Shown piece after piece: positions 60,000 through 64,000 of a stretch of DNA of 64,000 nucleotides. The notes beneath the pieces were generated by a model. The model did no database searches and had not been told where the DNA came from. It worked only from the letters and a program-made list of their open reading frames with translations. Every line of letters starts with the position of its first letter. Within the stretch, counting starts at the first letter, position 1. Made by a program: the position numbers and the translations under genes. This stretch comes from an uncultured Ruminococcus sp. (GTDB lineage Bacteria; Bacillota; Clostridia; Oscillospirales; Ruminococcaceae): NCBI RefSeq assembly GCF_934476685.1, contig NZ_CAKSNX010000003.1:186001-250000 (forward strand), read 5' to 3'.

Positions 60000-60071
60000 T
60001 ATTGTGTTGAGAGCCGATTTATATAAGATTAGTGCGAAATATAAAGATATTAACATATTTGGAGGTAACAT

Positions 60072-60806
60072 ATGCCAAGATTTTTTATAGATGAGAGCTG
60101 TCTTTCGGAGAAACACGCTTTCGTTCGGGGCGGCGACGCTGTGCATATAGGCAGGAGTTTAAGAATGAGGCTTGGGGACGAAGTTACGCTGTGCTGCGGC
60201 GGTATGGAGTATGAATGTAAAATTCTGAACATATCCGACGAAGAGTGCAGATGCGAGATAATCAGCTCCCACAATGGGAGAAACGAACCGAATGTACATC
60301 TTACTCTGTTTCAGGCTGTGCCGAAATCGGACAAGCTGGAGTTCATCGTGCAGAAAGCGGTGGAGCTTGGTGCGGCGGAGATATGCCCTGTGCTGACGTC
60401 AAGATGTGTTTCACGTCCGGACGGAAAAAGTTTCAGAAAAAAGCTGGACAGGTTAAACAAGATCGCTCTTGAGGCTGCAAAGCAGTGCGGCAGAAGTATA
60501 GTTCCAACTGTTACGGAGATACTTTCACTTGACCAATGTATCGAAAAACTTTCCGCAGCGGACTTCCCTCTCGTGTGCTATGAAAAGGGCGGAAAAAATC
60601 TCCGTGAGGTATTTTCTCAGACGGAATATGACGGGAAAACTATTGGTATTTTTATCGGCAGCGAGGGCGGATTTGATGAAAAAGAGATCGAGCTCTGCCT
60701 GTCCGCAGGCGTTACGCCTATCGGGCTTGGAAAGCGTATCCTAAGATGTGAAACCGCTCCTGTGGCTGCCGTCAGCATTATAATGAACCTCACAGGCAAT
60801 ATGTAA
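60072..60806 (+). CDS. rsmE: 16S rRNA m3U1498 methyltransferase RsmE
   Basis: The 244-residue SPOUT methyltransferase modifies U1498 of 16S rRNA in the assembled 30S subunit. The N-terminal PUA-like domain starts MPRFFIDESCLSEKHAFVRGGDAVHI. The SPOUT knot includes FIGSEGGFDEKEIELC and LGKRILRCETAPVAA. Length is typical. A GGAGGTAACAT site precedes the ATG. The common neighbour prmA is not present upstream, and dnaK-dnaJ genes are not seen. Confidence 0.95.
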   Translation: MPRFFIDESCLSEKHAFVRGGDAVHIGRSLRMRLGDEVTLCCGGMEYECKILNISDEECRCEIISSHNGRNEPNVHLTLFQAVPKSDKLEFIVQKAVELGAAEICPVLTSRCVSRPDGKSFRKKLDRLNKIALEAAKQCGRSIVPTVTEILSLDQCIEKLSAADFPLVCYEKGGKNLREVFSQTEYDGKTIGIFIGSEGGFDEKEIELCLSAGVTPIGLGKRILRCETAPVAAVSIIMNLTGNM

Positions 60807-60906
60807 GGCTGATTTTCGGCTTGTTTCCGTTTTGTAATCTTTGTAATAATATTGCTCGGCTTTTTGAGCATATTGACGAAAAGTCAAAGTTTTTTCATAA
60901 GAATAC

Positions 60907-60935
60907 TTGATTTTTTGCACAGACTATGGTATACT
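60907..60935 (+). promoter_or_regulatory. Sigma-A promoter of the small acidic protein
   Basis: TTGATT and TATACT are separated by 17 bp, about 50 nt upstream of the ATG. Confidence 0.75.
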
Positions 60936-60990
60936 ATAAACAATCTAATCATAAGATTTAGACAAATTTACAAGAAACGGAGTGTTCAAA

Positions 60991-61296
60991 ATGGGAAAAT
61001 TATTAAAGGCTCTGCTGGCTGTCGGCACTATTGCTGCAGGTGTTGCTGCAATTCTCGCTTTCAAGAAGCATAAGGAGCTTGAAGATTACGATTACGAAGA
61101 CCTTGACGAAGATTTCGACGACTGCTGCGACTGCGGCTGCGACGAGTGTTCCGATAACGCTGAAAAGGCTGACGAAGAGCCTGCTGAGGAAACAACTCCG
61201 GAGGAAGATCTTGATAAGGTAGAAGAGCCTGTGGAAGATGTTGACACAGCAGAAGCTCCTGCTGCAGATGCAGAGGAAGCAGAAACTGAGGAGTGA
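60991..61296 (+). CDS. Small membrane-anchored acidic protein with a cysteine cluster
   Basis: A 101-residue protein I do not recognise. Residues 1-24 form a hydrophobic segment (LLKALLAVGTIAAGVAAILAF) followed by KKHKE. Residues 29-52 alternate acidic and cysteine residues (DFDDCCDCGCDECSDN, five Cys in nine residues). The last 50 residues are almost entirely Glu, Asp, Ala, Pro and Thr. The start at ATG 60991 has CGGAG 8 nt upstream. A GTG three codons earlier overlaps that site. The cluster could bind metal, but this is inference. Confidence 0.75.
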   Translation: MGKLLKALLAVGTIAAGVAAILAFKKHKELEDYDYEDLDEDFDDCCDCGCDECSDNAEKADEEPAEETTPEEDLDKVEEPVEDVDTAEAPAADAEEAETEE

Positions 61297-61315
61297 TCCT
61301 AAAAATGATATCAGA

Positions 61316-61348
61316 CGGCAGCAGAAATTTATCTGCTGCTGTTTTTTT
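61316..61348 (+). terminator. Terminator after the small acidic protein gene
   Basis: A GCAGCAGA / TCTGCTGC stem with a 6-nt loop is followed by TGTTTTTTT. Confidence 0.88.
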
Positions 61349-61381
61349 GTGCCAAAAGACAGATCAAAAGGTTTATAAAGC

Positions 61382-61416
61382 AAAAAGAAGTCGGACACAA
61401 GATCCGACCTCTTTTC
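61382..61416 (-). terminator. Terminator after the cytidylate kinase-like gene
   Basis: On the minus strand AGAGGTCGGA / TCCGACTTCT (one G-U) is followed by TTTTG. Confidence 0.8.
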
Positions 61417-61472
61417 GTAGTAAGGAAAGTAAAATGAATTAAAATGGAAATAATCTTTTTTGAGCAGACAAA

Positions 61473-62102
61473 CTACTTGCTTTCGTTGCCCTCTTTAATG
61501 GTGATATAGTCCTTCATAAGTCTTACAGCACCCTCAACACCTGTTTTCGATGAATTGATGCAGAGGTCATAATTCTTAGCCTCGCCCCACTTCATATCGG
61601 TATAATAGTTATAATAGGACGCTCTGCGCTTATCGGTCTTTTTGATAAAGTCCTCAGCCTTATTCTTTTCTATATCATATCTTTCAAGGATTCTTGCCTT
61701 TTTATCGGCAGTATTTCCCGAAATAAAGAAATTGATAACGTTAGGGAAATTTTTCAGGACATAATCTGCACATCTTCCGACAATAACGCAAGGACCTTTT
61801 TCCGCAAGGCTCTTGATAGTATCGAACTGTGCAAGGAATATCCTGTGGTTGAGAGGCATATCAGGATTTATCCTGCCGTCGGCAGTAACAGGGTAATTTC
61901 CCATTACCAGCGAATACAGAAAGCTGTTTGTATAAGACTCGTCATGCTTTACAAAAAGCTCCTGACAGATACCGCTTTCCTTTGATGCGATCTCAAGCAG
62001 TTCCTTATCATAAAAAGGAATGTCAAGCTGTTCTGCTAAGATCTTACCAATCTCACGTCCTCCGCTGCCAAATTCTCGGCTGATAGTAATGATTGATTTC
62101 AT
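61473..62102 (-). CDS. Cytidylate kinase-like family protein
   Basis: A 209-residue P-loop protein of the cytidylate kinase-like family. The N-terminus MKSIITISREFGSGGREIGK holds the phosphate-binding loop (GSGGREIG). CVIVGRCADYVL and the DKRRASYYNYYTDMKWG region are typical of this widespread Clostridia family. It is not canonical Cmk, and the substrate is unknown. The start at ATG 62102 follows GAAAGGAGTG. An in-frame ATG 29 codons earlier lies in a region unlike the family. Confidence 0.85.
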   Translation of the reverse strand: MKSIITISREFGSGGREIGKILAEQLDIPFYDKELLEIASKESGICQELFVKHDESYTNSFLYSLVMGNYPVTADGRINPDMPLNHRIFLAQFDTIKSLAEKGPCVIVGRCADYVLKNFPNVINFFISGNTADKKARILERYDIEKNKAEDFIKKTDKRRASYYNYYTDMKWGEAKNYDLCINSSKTGVEGAVRLMKDYITIKEGNESK

Positions 62103-62274
62103 AGCACAACACTCCTTTCTGAATATACTTATTATCTTTGTGCTGTATATATTATAGCACATTTTTTGTGTTTTGTACACAATTTTCAAGGAAATTCTTT
62201 CACAAATTTATGCATTTTATTTTGTGCAATTTTCATATAGCAAAACTCGTTTCATATAGTTGTATATTTATTAA

Positions 62275-62315
62275 CAAAAAAAGAGCGCAGACGCTTGTTT
62301 TTGTCCACGCTCCGA
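62275..62315 (-). terminator. Terminator after metY
   Basis: On the minus strand GAGCGTGGAC / GTCTGCGCTC (two G-U pairs) with a 10-nt loop is followed by seven T residues. Confidence 0.82.
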
Positions 62316-62332
62316 ATATGTGAAAATATGCT

Positions 62333-63598
62333 TTACAGTGCTGCGAAAGCCTGCTTCAGATCATCAAGGATATCCTCAACATTTTCAAGACCTACTGAAA
62401 GTCTTATCATTCCGCCGTCTATTCCTGCTGCGACAAGCTGCTCATCTGTGAGCTGTCTGTGTGTTGCGGAGGCAGGGTGAAGTACGCAGGTCCTTATATC
62501 TGCAACGTGTACTTCATTTGACGCAAGCTTAAGATTATCCATAAACTTTACTGCGGTATCTCTTCCGCCCTTGATAGAGAATGAAATAACTCCCGAACAG
62601 CCCAGCGGCAGATACTTCTTCACAAGATGATAATACTTATTGCCCTCAAGTCCAGGATAGAATACAGACTCAACGTTTTCGTTCTTGTCGAGATACTCTG
62701 CAACTATCTTTGCGTTTTCAACATACTGCTTCATTCTTACAGGAAGAGTTTCAAGTCCGAGGTTGAGCAGGAATGATGAATTTGCGGCAGGATAGCAGCC
62801 GAAATCTCTCATAAGCTGCATCCTCGCCTTTACGATATAAGGTGCGAAAGGATATTTTTCGGTATAAACTATGCCGTGATAGCTTTCGTCCGGCTCTGTC
62901 ATACATGGGAACTTGCCCTGCGTCCAGTCGAACTTGCCCGAATCGACGATAACGCCGCCTACCTGTACAGCGTGGCCGTCCATATACTTTGATGTGGAAT
63001 GTATAACGATATCTGCGCCCCACTCGATAGGTCTGCAAAGATATGGTGTTGCAAAGGTATTGTCAACGATAAGCGGAACTCCGTTAGCGTGAGCAGCCTT
63101 AGCGAACTTCTCGATATCGAGGACAGTAAGTGCAGGGTTTGCGATAGTTTCGCCGAAAACAAGCTTTGTGTTAGGCTTGAAAGCAGCCATAAGCTCCTCT
63201 TCTGTGCAGTCGGGATCAACATAGATGCACTCTATTCCCAACTTTTTCAGAGTGATGCTGAAAAGGTTTATCGTTCCGCCGTAAATTGATGTGGAGGATA
63301 CAAAGCTGTCCCCTGCCTCGCAGATGTTGAGTATGGAACAGAGGGTAGCTGCCTGTCCCGAAGATGTACACATTGCAGCGGCGCCGCCCTCAAGCGCAGC
63401 TATCTTCTTTTCAACTGCGTCTGTAGTCGGGTTCTCAAAACGTGAATATATAAGGCTCTTTGTCGGATCGTCAAAAACCTCTGCTACCTCGTTTGTGGAA
63501 TCATACACATATGTAGTGCTTTGTACTATCGGAACAACTCTTGGTTCTCCGTTTTTTGGTGTATACCCCTCATGCAGGCACTGTGTTTCGATTTTCAT
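62333..63598 (-). CDS. metY: O-acetylhomoserine sulfhydrylase
   Basis: The 421-residue PLP enzyme of the Cys/Met metabolism family makes homocysteine from O-acetylhomoserine and sulfide. KIETQCLHEGYTPKNGEPRVVPI at the N-terminus is typical of MetY. The PLP lysine is in HSTSKYMDGHAVQVGG. Length above 415 residues separates it from cystathionine gamma-synthases of about 380. A GAAAGGAACTGAT site precedes the ATG. No S-box or T-box was recognised upstream. Confidence 0.93.
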   Translation of the reverse strand: MKIETQCLHEGYTPKNGEPRVVPIVQSTTYVYDSTNEVAEVFDDPTKSLIYSRFENPTTDAVEKKIAALEGGAAAMCTSSGQAATLCSILNICEAGDSFVSSTSIYGGTINLFSITLKKLGIECIYVDPDCTEEELMAAFKPNTKLVFGETIANPALTVLDIEKFAKAAHANGVPLIVDNTFATPYLCRPIEWGADIVIHSTSKYMDGHAVQVGGVIVDSGKFDWTQGKFPCMTEPDESYHGIVYTEKYPFAPYIVKARMQLMRDFGCYPAANSSFLLNLGLETLPVRMKQYVENAKIVAEYLDKNENVESVFYPGLEGNKYYHLVKKYLPLGCSGVISFSIKGGRDTAVKFMDNLKLASNEVHVADIRTCVLHPASATHRQLTDEQLVAAGIDGGMIRLSVGLENVEDILDDLKQAFAAL

Positions 63599-63673
63599 TT
63601 TTTATCAGTTCCTTTCAAATATTTAAAGCATCACCGTCAGGCATATCCCATGCGGTGCTGCCTTTATTTACGC

Positions 63674-63690
63674 CTGTATAATTATTACAG
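63674..63690. repeat. 17-nt inverted repeat upstream of metY
   Basis: CTGTA and TACAG flank a 7-nt AT-only centre in the 105-nt gap between metY and the next gene. It could be an operator, but no matching regulator is known from this sequence. Confidence 0.35.
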
Positions 63691-63703
63691 ATCGTGCTGT
63701 ATT

Positions 63704-64000
63704 TTAATGCTTGACAGTAAAGCTTGATAAGATCTTCTCATAAGTCTGTGCATACTCGCTTTTTTCAGAGTAATTGAAGATAATGCAGAAATAATTTCCG
63801 CTGTCGTCAGGGAAAAATACTATATCATCGTCTATGGTATATGTATCATCTCCCGACACATACTTATGGCTCACCACGAATTTTATACCCTCTGTACCGT
63901 CTGCGGAAGTCACGTTCTCCTGCGACTTGACCTCTTCCCACCAGTCGAAATCCTTCGTCAGAGATGTTTTCATCAGCTCATAGAAATCCTCCGCCTTCAT
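63704..64000 (-). CDS. C-terminal part of an unknown protein (gene continues past the window)
   Basis: The final 98 residues of an unrecognised protein are visible. An ATG falls exactly at the window edge, so it may be internal. No ribosome-binding site can be examined. The segment alternates acidic turns and aromatic strands (DFDWWEEVKSQ, GNYFCIIFNYSEKSEYAQTYEKILSSF). The last helix resembles the end of small extracytoplasmic domains in Firmicutes lipoproteins, but no function can be assigned. Confidence 0.6.
   Translation of the reverse strand: MKAEDFYELMKTSLTKDFDWWEEVKSQENVTSADGTEGIKFVVSHKYVSGDDTYTIDDDIVFFPDDSGNYFCIIFNYSEKSEYAQTYEKILSSFTVKH

Noticed and set aside
63599..63703. SAM (S-box) riboswitch upstream of metY
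   Set aside because: The gap is only about 105 nt and lacks the conserved S-box core. Only small dyads are present.
1..64000. CRISPR arrays, insertion sequences, prophage, tRNA or rRNA genes
   Set aside because: No regularly spaced repeats, transposase or phage genes, or cloverleaf sequences were noticed anywhere in the window.

Overview
The window is ordinary chromosome from a low-to-medium GC Gram-positive anaerobe. It most resembles a spore-forming Clostridia member of the Ruminococcus / Oscillospiraceae type. The evidence is the rnc-radical SAM-smc-ftsY cluster, the infC-rpmI-rplT operon with an L20-type leader, an ileS T-box, spoIIID and gpr (both sporulation-specific), a ferredoxin-domain [FeFe] hydrogenase, a surface-anchored CE2-like esterase and a BspA-type leucine-rich-repeat protein. 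No CRISPR array, insertion sequence, prophage, tRNA or rRNA gene was seen. Most genes are preceded by near-consensus sigma-A promoters with 17-bp spacers.

Layout. Positions 1-14300 (minus strand): a housekeeping block reading infC, rpmI, rplT, a SpoU-type rRNA methyltransferase, dprA, topA, trmFO, a small membrane protein, plsX, rnc, an Elp3-like radical SAM protein, smc and ftsY (cut by the window edge). 14350-22800 (plus): manA, ROK glucokinase, ilvD, a small membrane-anchored protein, then pyrimidine genes pyrC, pyrF, pyrK, pyrD. 22830-28030 (plus): a biotin operon birA-bioY-bioB-bioD-bioA behind a likely BirA operator, then spoIIID. 28100-28860 (minus): a short sugar-phosphate transferase. 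29170-32660 (plus): a thiazole-synthesis operon thiS-thiF-thiG-thiH-tenI behind a hairpin leader. 32720-34330 (minus): rpiB, tsaB, tsaE. 34500-40330 (minus): a lone type IV pilin, a cysteine desulfurase-like enzyme with a DUF3343 partner, an HtrA protease and a solitary solute-binding lipoprotein. 40650-42010: gpr and rpsT, divergent. 42140-45650 (plus): ileS with its T-box. 45790-49440 (minus): a sodium:solute symporter and the BspA-like protein. 49610-51030 (plus): glmU. 51100-57780 (minus): a zinc-ribbon membrane protein, tex, a large polyprenyl glycosylphosphotransferase and the hydrogenase. 58160-61300 (plus): an SGNH esterase, rsmE and a Cys/acidic small protein, with a minus-strand structured RNA between the first two. 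61470-64000 (minus): a cytidylate-kinase-like protein, metY and the end of an unknown gene.

Several starts had to be moved. infC uses AUU, the rRNA methyltransferase probably CUG, ileS GUG, and the large sugar transferase probably UUG. The observations most worth a second look are the unassigned structured RNA upstream of rsmE (possibly 6S RNA), the terminator-like leader of the thiS operon (which has no recognisable TPP riboswitch), the hairpin lying between the Shine-Dalgarno sequence and the start codon of birA, the 34-nt palindrome upstream of the orphan solute-binding protein, and the variant H-cluster motifs of the hydrogenase. I did not find a clearly new multi-gene system.
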